Notes under the pieces: generated by a model | Database searches by the model: none | What the model was told of the DNA's origin: nothing | The model's input: the letters and a program-made list of their open reading frames with translations, nothing else | Origin: Idiomarina loihiensis | GTDB taxonomy: Bacteria; Pseudomonadota; Gammaproteobacteria; Enterobacterales; Alteromonadaceae | Assembly (NCBI RefSeq): GCF_024584785.1 | Contig: NZ_CP074112.1 | Coordinates: 248,001 to 312,000, forward strand | Direction: 5' to 3' | Length of the DNA stretch: 64,000 nt | In this document: piece after piece, positions 26,640-36,245 of the stretch | How positions within the stretch are numbered: position 1 is the stretch's first letter | Layout: each line of letters begins with the position of its first letter | Translations under genes and position numbers: made by a program

Positions 26640-27949
26640 ATGCATAAAAAAATCAGGATCATTTTGGTAGCTAGCGTCATCGCGGCCGTCGGGGGGATAG
26701 CGGTGGCTGCCCGAGATGGCAAGGATGAAAGTAAACCAGCAGCACCACCAGCTGGCGCACCGATGGCACCGCAGGTGCCTGTGGCTGAGGCCATCACGCG
26801 CACAATCACGCCGTCAACTGAGTTCACCGGCTTTTTGGCCGCACCGAAGGTGGTCGAGTTGCGCTCGCGTGTGGGGGGGCCGTCGACGCGGTGAGCGTGC
26901 CCGAGGGAAGTCTGGTACGCAAGGGGCAATTGTTGTTCCAGATTGACCCACGGCCTTTCCAAGTCGCGCTCGACACCGCCACGGCGCAGTTGCGGCAGGC
27001 TGAGGTGCTGTCCAGTCAGGCTCAGGCCGACTTTGATCGTGCCGAGCGGCTTGTTGCCACTGGCGCCCTGTCTCGGAAGACCTATGACGATGCAGTCTCC
27101 GCACGCAATGCGCGTCAGGCGCAGGTACAGGCGGCAAAGGCCACAGTCGCAGCGGCGCAGCTCGACCTGTCCTACGCGCGGGTATCGGCACCAATTGCCG
27201 GGCGCGTGGACCGAGTGCTGGTGACCGAGGGCAACCTGGTCAGCGGCGGCGGTGCAGGAGCAGCCACGCTACTTACCACGATCGTGTCCATCGATCCTGT
27301 GCACGTCTATTTCGACATCGATGAGGCAACCTACGTCAATGTGGTGAGCCGCTCGAGACCTGGTTCAGGGACTCATGCTTCGTTGCCCGTTCAAGTAGGC
27401 TTGAGCACTGACAGAAACTTTCCGTACAAGGGCGTGCTCGACTTCGTCGGCAATGCGATTGATAGAAGTACCGGCACGATCCGCGCTCGCGCGGTCGTCC
27501 CCAACCCTGATGGACGGCTGACGCCTGGGCTGTTTGCGAGGGCCAAGCTCTCCACCGCAAGCTCTCGGCAGGCCGTCCTCATCGACGACCAAGCGGTTGG
27601 CACCGATCAAGGCCGAAACTATGTTCTGGTCGTGGGTGAAAACAACCAAGCTCAGTATCGTCCGATTGAGCTGGGTCCCGTAGTCGACGGTCTGCGCGTT
27701 ATAAACGGTGGCCTGCAGGGTGGCGAAAAAATCATAATCAAAGGCCTCGTACGACCTGGTATGACTGTCACGCCGCGCATGGTGCCCATGCAGGGGCCGG
27801 CAGCACCGGCCGCCGGCGCTCCCGACGCGACTAAGACTGCGGCTAGTGCCCCGGCAGTCCCTGCGGAGTCTGCCAAGGCCGCTGGGGCGGCTGGGGCCGA
27901 TCAGGTCAAGGCTGACAGCGCAGCTGGCTCAGCGGAGGCTCGCAAATGA
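26640..27949 (+). pseudogene. RND periplasmic adaptor (membrane fusion protein), frameshifted in a G-tract
   Basis: The first part (26640-26893) encodes a signal/anchor and the start of a MexA/AcrA-like adaptor up to LRSRVGG. The second part (26891-27949) continues in another frame as VSVPEGSLVRKGQLLFQIDP, with the lipoyl/hairpin region and a Pro/Ala-rich tail. The shift falls in a run of seven G (26873-26879); eight G would restore GGAVDAVSVPEG. The rest is intact and overlaps the RND gene by 4 bases. It is either a recent mutation, a phase-variable tract or a sequencing error. Confidence 0.85.
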
Positions 27950-30900
27950 ATTTCCCCCGTTTCTTCATCAACCGCCCTATCTTCGCAATCGTCCTTTCGG
28001 TGCTGATGCTGATCGCGGGCGCGATCAGCTACTTCCAGTTGCCACTGAGCGAGTACCCTCAGGTTACCCCCCCAACGGTACAGGTCACGGCGAGCTATCC
28101 CGGCGCCAATCCGCAAGTGATTGCCGACACCGTGGCATCGCCGCTAGAGCAAGCCATCAACGGCGTGGAAGGCATGATGTACATGCAGTCCCAGATGTCC
28201 ACGGACGGAAAGATGGTGCTCACCATCTCTTTCGAGCAACACATCAACGCCGATATCGCGCAAATCCAGGTGCAGAACCGGGTGTCGCGTGCGCTACCCC
28301 GGTTGCCACCCGAGGTCCAACGCATCGGCGTTGTGACTGAGAAGACCGCGCCCGACATCCTGATGGTTGTGAACATGCTATCGCCAGGGGATCGTTACGA
28401 CCCGCTGTATGTGTCCAACTACGCGATGCTCAACGTCCGTGACGAACTGGCACGCCTGCCGGGCATCGCCAACGTGTTGCTTGGTGGTGAGGGTGAGTAC
28501 GCGATGCGGGTCTGGCTCGACCCCGAAAAGGTTGCGTCTCGTGGCATGACCGCTAGCGATGTGGTCGCCGCCATTCGGGAGCAGAACGTGCAGGTTGCGG
28601 CCGGCTCTATCGGTCAGCAGCCTAACGCCTCGTCTGCCTTTCAGGTCACCGTCAACGCACTCGGGCGTCTCACCACCGAAGAGCAATTCGGCGATATCGT
28701 CATCAAGGCTGGCACCCACGGCCAGGTTACACGCTTGCGCGACGTGGCACGTGTGGAGTTAGGTGCGGAGAACTACACCATGCGCGCCCAACTTGATGGC
28801 GGCAACACGGTTGGCATTCAGATCCTGATGACGCCTGGCTCCAATGCACTAGATGTGTCTAGCGCGGTACGCGCGACGATGGATCGTCTACAAGCAAGCT
28901 TTCCAGAGGGCATCGAGTACAAGATCGCCTACGATCCTACGGTCTTCGTGCGGGCCTCGCTTCAGTCTGTAGCGGTCACGCTGCTAGAGGCGATTCTGCT
29001 GGTGGTGATCGTGGTGGTGCTGTTCCTGCAATCCTGGAGAGCGTCGATCATCCCGCTGATCGCCGTGCCGGTCTCGCTGGTCGGCACCTTCGCCGTAATG
29101 CACATGTTCGGCTTCTCGTTGAACACACTGTCATTGTTCGGCCTCGTACTCTCAATCGGCATTGTTGTGGACGACGCCATCGTCGTGGTAGAAAACGTGG
29201 AGCGCCACATGGCACTTGGCGAGTCGCCCAAGGACGCAGCGCTCAAAGCCATGGACGAGGTTACTGGCCCGATCCTGGCCATCACCTCGGTGCTGGCGGC
29301 GGTCTTCATTCCCTCGGCGTTCCTGTCTGGGCTGCAAGGCGAGTTCTATCGCCAGTTCGCGCTGACCATCGCGTTCTCGACCATCCTATCGGCGATCAAT
29401 TCGCTCACACTGTCGCCCGCGCTGGCCGCCATCCTGCTCAAGCCGCATCATGGCGCGGCCCAGCCCGATCGAGTCACGCGCCTCATCGACGGCCTGTTTG
29501 GTGGCTTCTTCCGCCGCTTCAACCGCTTCTTTGACAGCGCCTCGAATGCTTATGTCGGAGGCGTGCGCCGCGCAGTTCGCGGAAGTGCTGTGGTGCTGCT
29601 GCTCTATGTCGGTTTCCTGGGGTTGACGTGGCTGGGCTTTCATAAGGTACCTGCCGGCTTTGTGCCCGCACAGGACAAGTATTACCTCGTGGGCATCGCC
29701 CAGCTTCCGACTGGTGCCTCGCTGGACCGCACCGACGCGGTTGTCAAGGAAATGAGCAAGATCGCGCTTGCCGAGCCTGGCGTCGAAAGCGTGATGGCAT
29801 TCCCCGGCTTCTCCTTCAACGGCCCAGTGAATCAGCCCAACACCGCGCTGGTGTTCGCCATGCTCAAGCCCTTCAACGAACGAAAGGACCCGTCGTTGTC
29901 GGCGTTCGCCATTCAAGGCAGGCTCATGGGCAAATTCAGTCAAATACCGGACGGCTTCGTCGGGATTTTTCCTCCGCCACCGGTGCCTGGCCTGGGTTCA
30001 ATGGGCGGCTTCAAGTTGCAGATCGAAGACCGTGCGGGCCTGGGGCCAGACGCACTTGCACAGGCCCAAGGTCAGATCATGGGCAAAGCCATGCAAGCGC
30101 CTGAGCTGGCCAACATGTTGGCCAGCTTCCAGGCCAATGCTCCACAGTTGCAGGTGGACATCGACCGCGTAAAGGCCAAGTCGCAAGGTGTGTCGCTGAC
30201 CGAAGTTTTTGACACGCTGCAGATCAATCTGGGCTCGCTTTATGTCAATGACTTCAATCGATTTGGCCGAACTTACCGAGTGATGACGCAGGCCGATGCG
30301 AAGTTCCGTATGCAGGCTGAAGACATTGGCATGCTGAAGGTGCGGAACGCTTCGGGGGACATGATCCCGTTGAGCGCGATCGCGACGATCTCACGTAGCT
30401 CCGGTCCCGATCGAGTGATGCACTACAACGGGTTCCCATCAGCTGACATCAGCGGCGGACCAGCACCGGGCTATTCGTCTGGCCAGGCTACTGCCGCGAT
30501 CGAGAAGATCGTGAGCGAATCGCTGCCGGACGGCATGACCTACGAATGGACTGACTTGACGTTCCAAGAAAAGCGGGTTGGCAACACCTCCATCTACATT
30601 TTTGCGTTGGCAGTGCTGTTGGCATTCTTGTTCCTGGCAGCTCAGTACAACAGTTGGTCGCTTCCATTCGCTGTTCTGTTGATCGCGCCCATGGCGTTGC
30701 TTTCGGCGATCGCCGGTGTTTGGCTTACGGGCGGCGACAACAATATCTTCACGCAAATTGGCTTCGTGGTGCTCGTAGGCCTGGCAGCCAAGAATGCAAT
30801 TCTGATCGTGGAGTTTGCCCGTGCCAAGGAGAGTGAAGGTGTCGATCCGTTGGCGGCCGTGCTTGAAGCGGCGCGGCTGCGGCTGCGCCCGATTCTGATG

Positions 30901-31137
30901 ACGTCACTGGCTTTTATCGCTGGCGTGATACCGCTGGTGCTCGCGAGTGGAGCGGGTGCCGAGATGCGTCACGCAATGGGTATCGCTGTGTTCGCCGGCA
31001 TGTTGGGCGTGACGGCATTCGGTCTGGTGCTCACGCCGGTGTTCTACGTCGTAGTGCGCAAGCTGGCGTTGCGTCGTGAAGCCAGTCAAGCCCGCGTCGG
31101 TATGAGCGACAAGCATAACGGCCAGGAGGAATTTTGA
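27946..31137 (+). CDS. HAE1-family RND efflux pump
   Basis: This 1063-residue inner-membrane transporter is of the AcrB/MexB/MexF type. It has twelve helices with two large periplasmic loops. The proton-relay acidic pair is in GIVVDDAIVVVENVER. The second half includes LAAQYNSWSLPFAV and GLAAKNAILIVEFA. HAE1 pumps export drugs, solvents and other hydrophobic compounds rather than metals. It has an adaptor gene before it and an outer-membrane factor gene directly after. GC content matches czcD and zntA. Confidence 0.92.
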   Translation: MNFPRFFINRPIFAIVLSVLMLIAGAISYFQLPLSEYPQVTPPTVQVTASYPGANPQVIADTVASPLEQAINGVEGMMYMQSQMSTDGKMVLTISFEQHINADIAQIQVQNRVSRALPRLPPEVQRIGVVTEKTAPDILMVVNMLSPGDRYDPLYVSNYAMLNVRDELARLPGIANVLLGGEGEYAMRVWLDPEKVASRGMTASDVVAAIREQNVQVAAGSIGQQPNASSAFQVTVNALGRLTTEEQFGDIVIKAGTHGQVTRLRDVARVELGAENYTMRAQLDGGNTVGIQILMTPGSNALDVSSAVRATMDRLQASFPEGIEYKIAYDPTVFVRASLQSVAVTLLEAILLVVIVVVLFLQSWRASIIPLIAVPVSLVGTFAVMHMFGFSLNTLSLFGLVLSIGIVVDDAIVVVENVERHMALGESPKDAALKAMDEVTGPILAITSVLAAVFIPSAFLSGLQGEFYRQFALTIAFSTILSAINSLTLSPALAAILLKPHHGAAQPDRVTRLIDGLFGGFFRRFNRFFDSASNAYVGGVRRAVRGSAVVLLLYVGFLGLTWLGFHKVPAGFVPAQDKYYLVGIAQLPTGASLDRTDAVVKEMSKIALAEPGVESVMAFPGFSFNGPVNQPNTALVFAMLKPFNERKDPSLSAFAIQGRLMGKFSQIPDGFVGIFPPPPVPGLGSMGGFKLQIEDRAGLGPDALAQAQGQIMGKAMQAPELANMLASFQANAPQLQVDIDRVKAKSQGVSLTEVFDTLQINLGSLYVNDFNRFGRTYRVMTQADAKFRMQAEDIGMLKVRNASGDMIPLSAIATISRSSGPDRVMHYNGFPSADISGGPAPGYSSGQATAAIEKIVSESLPDGMTYEWTDLTFQEKRVGNTSIYIFALAVLLAFLFLAAQYNSWSLPFAVLLIAPMALLSAIAGVWLTGGDNNIFTQIGFVVLVGLAAKNAILIVEFARAKESEGVDPLAAVLEAARLRLRPILMTSLAFIAGVIPLVLASGAGAEMRHAMGIAVFAGMLGVTAFGLVLTPVFYVVVRKLALRREASQARVGMSDKHNGQEEF

Positions 31138-31138
31138 G

Positions 31139-32632
31139 ATGAAGAAACCTTTCGCACTCACACAACCTGCCAAGAGCTTGGCACCGGTAGCTTTCGCGAT
31201 AGCGTTAGCCGGTTGTTCCATGGCACCCAAGTACGATCGGCCGCCAGCGCCGATTGATATAGTATATCCTTCGGGCGCGGCCTATGCAGAACCGGCGAAA
31301 GCGACGCCAGAGGCCCCAGTCACGGACGCGGCCGATATCGGCTGGCGAGATTTCTTCCGCGACCCGCTGTTGCAACAATTGATCGGTATCGCGCTGGAGA
31401 GCAACCGCGACATGCGCAAAGCTGCGCTCAACGTTGAGGCGGCGCAGGCACTGTACCGCATTCAGCGCGCTGAGGTGCTCCCGAACTTGGGGGTATCCGG
31501 CAGAGGGGCCGCAGAACGACTGCCAGCCGATCTCAGCAACACCGGCGCTGCCGACGTCGTGCGTCGTTACGAGGTTGCTGGGGTGACCGCTGCCTGGGAA
31601 CTGGACGTCTGGGGCCGTATCCGCAGCCTCAGCAACCAAGCGCTGGCTTCCTACTTGGCTATGGACGAGACTCGCATAGCGACGCAGATGAGTTTGATCT
31701 CTGAGGTTGCTAACGCCTATCTCACGTTGCGGGCTGACCAGGAGTTACTGCAGTTAACAGGCGAGACGCTCGGCACGCAAAAGCGTTCGCATGAACTTAC
31801 TGCCCAACTGTTCGAGGCTGGCAATGCCACGCAACTTGACGTGCGCCGCTCGGAAATTGTACTGCGTACAGCCGAGGCCAACTTCGCGGACTACACACGT
31901 CAAACGGCCAAAGACCGAAACGCGCTAGTGCTACTGCTCGGCCAGCCGCTGACGCTTGAGCTGTCGCAGCAACTTGACAAAGCCATAGTGCTGCCGGATG
32001 GCATCGTGCCGACCGAACTGCCCAGTGGCCTACCTTCTGAGTTGCTCGTGCGCCGACCGGATGTGCGCGCGGCCGAGCAGGTACTTCTGGGTGCCAACGC
32101 CAGTATCGGAGCAGCGCGAGCCGCTTTCTTCCCCACCATCAGCTTGACGGGTTCGGCGGGGACGGCAAGCGCATCGCTTGATGGGCTCTTCGAATCGGGT
32201 TCGCGCGCCTGGAGCTTCTTGCCGCAGATTACGGTGCCTATTTTCCGGGGTGGCGCGTTGCGCGCCAATCTGGATGTGGCGCACGTAAAAAAGCGCATCG
32301 AGATCGCCAACTACGAGAAGTCCATTCAAGTTGCTTTTAGTGAAGTGGCTGATGGCCTTGCCGGCAAGCGAACACTTGATGAGCAGATTCGTTCAGAGCA
32401 ATTCCTGGTTGCTGCTAGTCAGGGCATGTATGACCTGGCCGAGCAACGTTTCAGGGAAGGTGTGGACGATAACCTCACCTTGCTTGACGCGCAGCGTACG
32501 CTGTACAGCGCGCAGCAGACGTTGGTGCGTACGCGTCTGGCTCGGTTGAGCAACCTTATCGCGCTCTACAAGGCTCTGGGAGGCGGGTGGACAGAGAGCA
32601 CACCAAGTGGTGTGGCGCAAGCGAGTCGATAG
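31139..32632 (+). CDS. outer-membrane factor lipoprotein, OprM/NodT type
   Basis: This 497-residue TolC-like channel has a lipobox (IALAGCS) and the two repeated OEP domains of the family. The first contains ALESNRDMRKAALNVEAAQA; the second contains VRRPDVRAAEQVLLGANASI and ARAAFFPTISLTGSAG. It completes the tripartite pump with the adaptor and RND protein. The start follows the RND stop by 1 base, with CAGGAGG upstream. Confidence 0.92.
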   Translation: MKKPFALTQPAKSLAPVAFAIALAGCSMAPKYDRPPAPIDIVYPSGAAYAEPAKATPEAPVTDAADIGWRDFFRDPLLQQLIGIALESNRDMRKAALNVEAAQALYRIQRAEVLPNLGVSGRGAAERLPADLSNTGAADVVRRYEVAGVTAAWELDVWGRIRSLSNQALASYLAMDETRIATQMSLISEVANAYLTLRADQELLQLTGETLGTQKRSHELTAQLFEAGNATQLDVRRSEIVLRTAEANFADYTRQTAKDRNALVLLLGQPLTLELSQQLDKAIVLPDGIVPTELPSGLPSELLVRRPDVRAAEQVLLGANASIGAARAAFFPTISLTGSAGTASASLDGLFESGSRAWSFLPQITVPIFRGGALRANLDVAHVKKRIEIANYEKSIQVAFSEVADGLAGKRTLDEQIRSEQFLVAASQGMYDLAEQRFREGVDDNLTLLDAQRTLYSAQQTLVRTRLARLSNLIALYKALGGGWTESTPSGVAQASR

Positions 32633-32906
32633 TTAGTTTTTCCCTACTGGCACTGGTATTGGATATTCGTACCAAGAAATGACGCATGGTGGCAGTCGCC
32701 TCCATGCGTGTGTAGATGAGTATGAAAACCGGCGAGCTTGCAAAGCTAACGAGGACTCCCTGGGTTCTACGAGGCTCAGGGTCTTTTACCTGCTCCTGAT
32801 CGTTATAGCAACAACTAAAGGCAATAAAGGCAGGAGCAAGTTGAGCGGTTGCAGCTTATACTAAGTTGCAAAGTATTAGGTATCAGTCTGGAGCAGATCC
32901 GGACTA
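32633..32906. other. transition from the GC-rich block back to AT-richer DNA
   Basis: About 275 bases with no gene that I can support. Composition drops sharply compared with the efflux operon. Confidence 0.4.
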
Positions 32907-33829
32907 TCTCAGGGGGTAGCTTTGACCGACATTTTTGATGTATTACAGGTAAATTTGGGATCGCTTTACGTCAATGATTTTAATGGATTTGGCCGTACCT
33001 ACCGTGTAATAACTCAAGCTGATGCCCCATTCCGTATGCAGGCAGACGATATTGGATTATTGAAAGTCAGGAATTCTGCTGGTGATATGATCCCTTTATA
33101 AGTATTGATCAATATCAAACTAACTTCAGATCCTGATCGCGTTATGAGATACAACGGCTATCCATCCGCTGATATTACGGGAGGTACTGCATCAGGATAT
33201 TCTTTTGGTCAGGCTACAGATGCTATTGAGAAAATAGTTAAGGAAAATCTACCTGAAGGTATGGCGTACGAATGGACTGATCTGACCTATCAGGAAAAAT
33301 TAGCGGGCAATTCCGCACTGTATATTTTCCCATTGGCGGTATTCTTTGCATTCTTGATTCTTGCCGCTCAGTACAACAGTTGGTCGCTTCCATTTGCTGT
33401 GCTGCTTATTGCACCAATGGCACTCCTTTCTGCAATTGGCGGTATATGGATCTAAACGGTGATAATAACATCTATACTCAAATTGGCTTCGTTGTTTTAG
33501 TCGGGCTGGCCGCAAAAAATGCCATTTTAATCGTTGATTTTGCAAGGACTCAGGAGAATTAGTGACGATCACCGCTTGGGGCCGTACTCGAGGCAGCGTA
33601 CATACGTTTGCGTCCTATTTTGATGACTTCTCTTGTATTTATTGCTGGTGTGATATCTCTTGTACTAGCTAGTGGTGCTGGAGCAGAAATGCGTCACGCC
33701 ATGGGTATTGCAGTGTTTGCCGGTATGCTTGGTGTAACCTTCTTTGGATTACTACTTACGCCGGTGTTTTACGTTATAGTAAGAAATCTGTCATTAAGAA
33801 AAAACGCAGAAAGTATAGTCAATCTTTAG
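32907..33829 (+). pseudogene. 3' third of a second, AT-rich RND pump gene, decayed
   Basis: From SQGVALTDIFDVLQ onward the frame follows the last third of the intact pump at 27946 residue for residue, with different, AT-rich codons. It is broken by a TAA after GDMIPL, a frameshift and stop near 33452-33460 (GGIWI), and two stops after FARTQEN near 33558. It ends with LLLTPVFYVIVRNLSLRKN. The 5' two thirds are absent. It is a homologue from a different source and not a copy of its neighbour. Confidence 0.9.
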
Positions 33830-33862
33830 TGAAAAGATATCAGAGTGAAATGAGTTTAGACC

Positions 33863-33893
33863 TTGACCTTACAACAGTGGAAAGCCCTACAAT
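33863..33893 (+). promoter_or_regulatory. CueR-type promoter of copZ
   Basis: TTGACC and TACAAT are separated by exactly 19 bp, with a dyad-like spacer starting TTACAACA. It lies 34 bp upstream of the copZ start. Confidence 0.75.
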
Positions 33894-33926
33894 CAGAAGT
33901 ACTCAAACCAAACTGGAGGTATATAA

Positions 33927-34118
33927 ATGCAATTTCATTTAGAAAATATGACATGTGGGGGCTGCGCCCGGACGGTAACTAAAGCAATTAAGGATATAGA
34001 CCCAGAGGCTACAGTTTTAACTGATCCTCCGACTCGTAAGGTGACGGTAAAAACTTCATTATCAGTTGAAAAGGTCTCCTATGCTCTAATTGAAGCAGGC
34101 TTCCCTCCTCGGGATTAG
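33927..34118 (+). CDS. copZ: CopZ-like copper chaperone (single HMA domain)
   Basis: This 63-residue cytoplasmic protein carries MTCGGC near the N-terminus and the fold of a heavy-metal-associated domain (ending LIEAGFPPRD). It should shuttle Cu(I) to the copper ATPase or CueR. GGAGG precedes the start. It has its own CueR-type promoter and a hairpin 16 bp after the stop, so it forms a single-gene unit. Confidence 0.85.
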   Translation: MQFHLENMTCGGCARTVTKAIKDIDPEATVLTDPPTRKVTVKTSLSVEKVSYALIEAGFPPRD

Positions 34119-34133
34119 TATTTTCCTTTTACG

Positions 34134-34155
34134 GTTGCCTCCTGAATGAGGCAAC
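34134..34155 (+). terminator. terminator after copZ
   Basis: GTTGCCTC and GAGGCAAC pair around CTGAAT, followed by an AT-rich but broken T-tract. Confidence 0.6.
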
Positions 34156-34196
34156 TTTAAATTTCGCATTCAGGGCATTCATTCATAGACTGGACC

Positions 34197-34740
34197 TTAA
34201 GAATTAAGCCCATGCAGTATCCCATCTAACGTGATGTTTTGTTTGTCTTTTGACTGTTGGGCTTTTTGGGCGTTCTTCGTTATATAACGGGTCGCCCAAT
34301 CTATCCTCTCCGCTATTTCTGACCATGCGTGCTGGCTGATGCTTTCAAGATCGGCAACAGCCAAATTTCCACATTTTTGGCGGCCTTGAATAGCTAGACT
34401 GATGGCATGATTTGAAGAAAGACGCTTCGCCGAATGATCAGAGCGAGCAGGCTTGACCATACCAAACCATCTACAATCGCTTTCTGTGCCGCCATAAATT
34501 TCTGCAAGTTTGTATGGGATTTCAACTCTTTGAATCGCAACTTCACCTGCCAGCGACAACGATAGATTGCCATAACATCATCCGCTTAGTAGGTTTCCCG
34601 CGGGAGGTTGATAAGCCAGATGCAAAATCGTATTTCTCCGGCAAAACAGAGCCTTATTACTCTGAATATCTGCTTTCCTCGACGAACTTGCAAATCGAGC
34701 GTAAGCGCCTCATAAACCGCGCATTCTAATCACCTAACAC
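34197..34740 (-). pseudogene. remnant of an IS4-family transposase
   Basis: On the minus strand the frames read LINLPRET, then MAIYRCRWQVKLRFKELKSH and TNLQKFMAAQKAIVDGLVW, the conserved C-terminal part of IS4-like DDE transposases (YREK region). Frameshifts split it, and the last part continues as NHAISLAIQGRQKCGNLAVA to a stop at 34197. Only the 3' third is present and no terminal repeat was found. Confidence 0.7.
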
Positions 34741-34780
34741 GCAGAATAAGATCAAGTCTCCAACCATAAGGAGATTTAAA

Positions 34781-35342
34781 ATGGCAAACGATGCACCAAC
34801 CAATAATGGCAAACGCTAATCAAGCAATCTGAATCGAGTTCATTATCAACACTCACATTTTGTAAGCTCAATCAACTCAATCCCTCAACGTTCTCTGCCA
34901 AGCGCCAGCAACTCAACAACACTGGCGCATCTCAAGGTTTTGTTAGAGCAGAAGTCGTTGAAAAGATAACTCAGTATCAGGCCCAAGTGGCAACCGCCAA
35001 CATGACACTCTTCGTCAATGATATCGAACTGCGCAATCCCCAATGCACGCCAGTAAGTAACCTGGCTGAACTCATCGGTGCGCTATCATGAAAGGCATGC
35101 TGAGCTCACTAGAGATTTATCTGTATCGTGAAAGTGTCGATTTTAGAAAGTCCATCAACGGCCTTGCCGCGATTATCGAAAGTGACACCGATTTACCGTT
35201 AGTAAGTGGCGCATTATTCCTGTTCACCAAAAACAGCGCGATAAAATCAAAGTGTTGTGCTGGCGTGTGCCACGAACAAAAGGTTAATACCTTTTGGATC
35301 TGTATTTCTGATGAGAGAAGGCCTCTCGAAATCTACCTGTAG
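34781..35342 (+). pseudogene. remnant of an IS66-family element (tnpA and tnpB pieces)
   Basis: The first piece reads FCKLNQLNPSTFSAKRQQLN and ends AELIGALS, like the small IS66 OrfA/TnpA; it has early stop codons. It overlaps a TnpB piece starting MKGMLSSLEIYLYRESVDFR and KSINGLAAII. TnpB shifts frame after FLFTK, where the other frame continues KQRDKIKVLCWRVPRTKG. The large tnpC transposase is absent. Confidence 0.8.
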
Positions 35343-35520
35343 GGGGCGGTTTCAAAACCACCAAGTGCTTCTGTAAAGTGCGGTTTGGAGACTTATCTGA
35401 TCGCTCATTCAACACTGAGTTCACCTTCGCAGGTGATCTACACTTCGGAGCAGCTATTTAGTAAGGTATTCAATTCTTCAATCTATCTAACCGAGTCCAC
35501 ATAGGACAACTGCATAGACT

Positions 35521-35550
35521 GGAGCCTCGATTTACATTAACGAGGACTCC
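35521..35550 (+). promoter_or_regulatory. hairpin over the dsbC ribosome binding site
   Basis: GGAGCCTCG pairs with CGAGG-A-CTCC across an 11-base loop, with one bulged A. The GAGG that should bind the ribosome lies in the 3' arm, 7 bases before the ATG. It resembles the second hairpin of the leaders after 53842. Confidence 0.6.
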
Positions 35551-35552
35551 TC

Positions 35553-36245
35553 ATGCGAAAACTATCTCCATTTATTCTGGCGCTTGCGCTGTCTCCTTTT
35601 GTTCAAGCTGAACCTGTGTCTGAAGTGTCGCCCGTTGGCAAAATTGACGGCATGGTTTCTTTACCTGTCACGGGTATGAAAGCGGTCGAAAGCAATAACC
35701 GTATTATTTTTATGTCAGACAGTGGCCGGTTCGTCATTGATGGCACGCTCTATGATGCCTGGTCCAAAAAGCCGCTTACCAGCCTTGAAGAAATTCGAGA
35801 AGCGGGAAACACGCTGGACTTAAGTCGCCTTGGCTTAAAAATGGCTGATTTGAACCCACTGACTTTAGGCGAAGGCAAAAAGAAAGTGGTGGTCTTTGTT
35901 GACCCTCGGTGCCCACATTGCCATGAGCTTTTGAAACAAGCCCTGCCGTTAACCAAAGAATACACCTTCCAAATTCTCCCTGTGCCAGTGCTTGGTCCAG
36001 ATTCAGAGCGTCAGGTTCGCCAGCTTGGCTGTGCGCGTGACAAGAAAGCGGCCACCGATGCATTGCTGAATGGCCGGATTGGTAACCTAGAACAGGATGA
36101 TGCCTGCAACTTAGAACCAATGCAGCGTACCTTGGTGACGGCTCAAATTCTGGGCATTCAAGGTGTGCCTTTCATTGTCGCCAATGATGGTCGCATCAGC
36201 CGAGGTCGTCCTTATGACCTTTCTGCTTGGTTGGAGGGGCGTTAA
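35553..36245 (+). CDS. dsbC: DsbC-like thiol-disulfide isomerase
   Basis: This 230-residue periplasmic protein has a signal peptide (ending VQAEP), an N-terminal dimerisation domain and a thioredoxin domain with the CPHC active site (DPRCPHCHELLK). It should correct disulfides in the cysteine-rich TraU and TraN encoded downstream. It marks the return to the conserved ICE backbone after the metal cargo. The stop codon overlaps the traC start by one base. Confidence 0.9.
   Translation: MRKLSPFILALALSPFVQAEPVSEVSPVGKIDGMVSLPVTGMKAVESNNRIIFMSDSGRFVIDGTLYDAWSKKPLTSLEEIREAGNTLDLSRLGLKMADLNPLTLGEGKKKVVVFVDPRCPHCHELLKQALPLTKEYTFQILPVPVLGPDSERQVRQLGCARDKKAATDALLNGRIGNLEQDDACNLEPMQRTLVTAQILGIQGVPFIVANDGRISRGRPYDLSAWLEGR

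Noticed and set aside
26868-26882. Programmed frameshift site in the G7 run of the efflux adaptor
   Set aside because: No stimulating structure or slippery heptamer of known type was seen; a plain indel is simpler.
32640-32906. Small frame of about 60 codons after the outer-membrane factor gene
   Set aside because: No ribosome site and no similarity; it lies in a composition transition zone.
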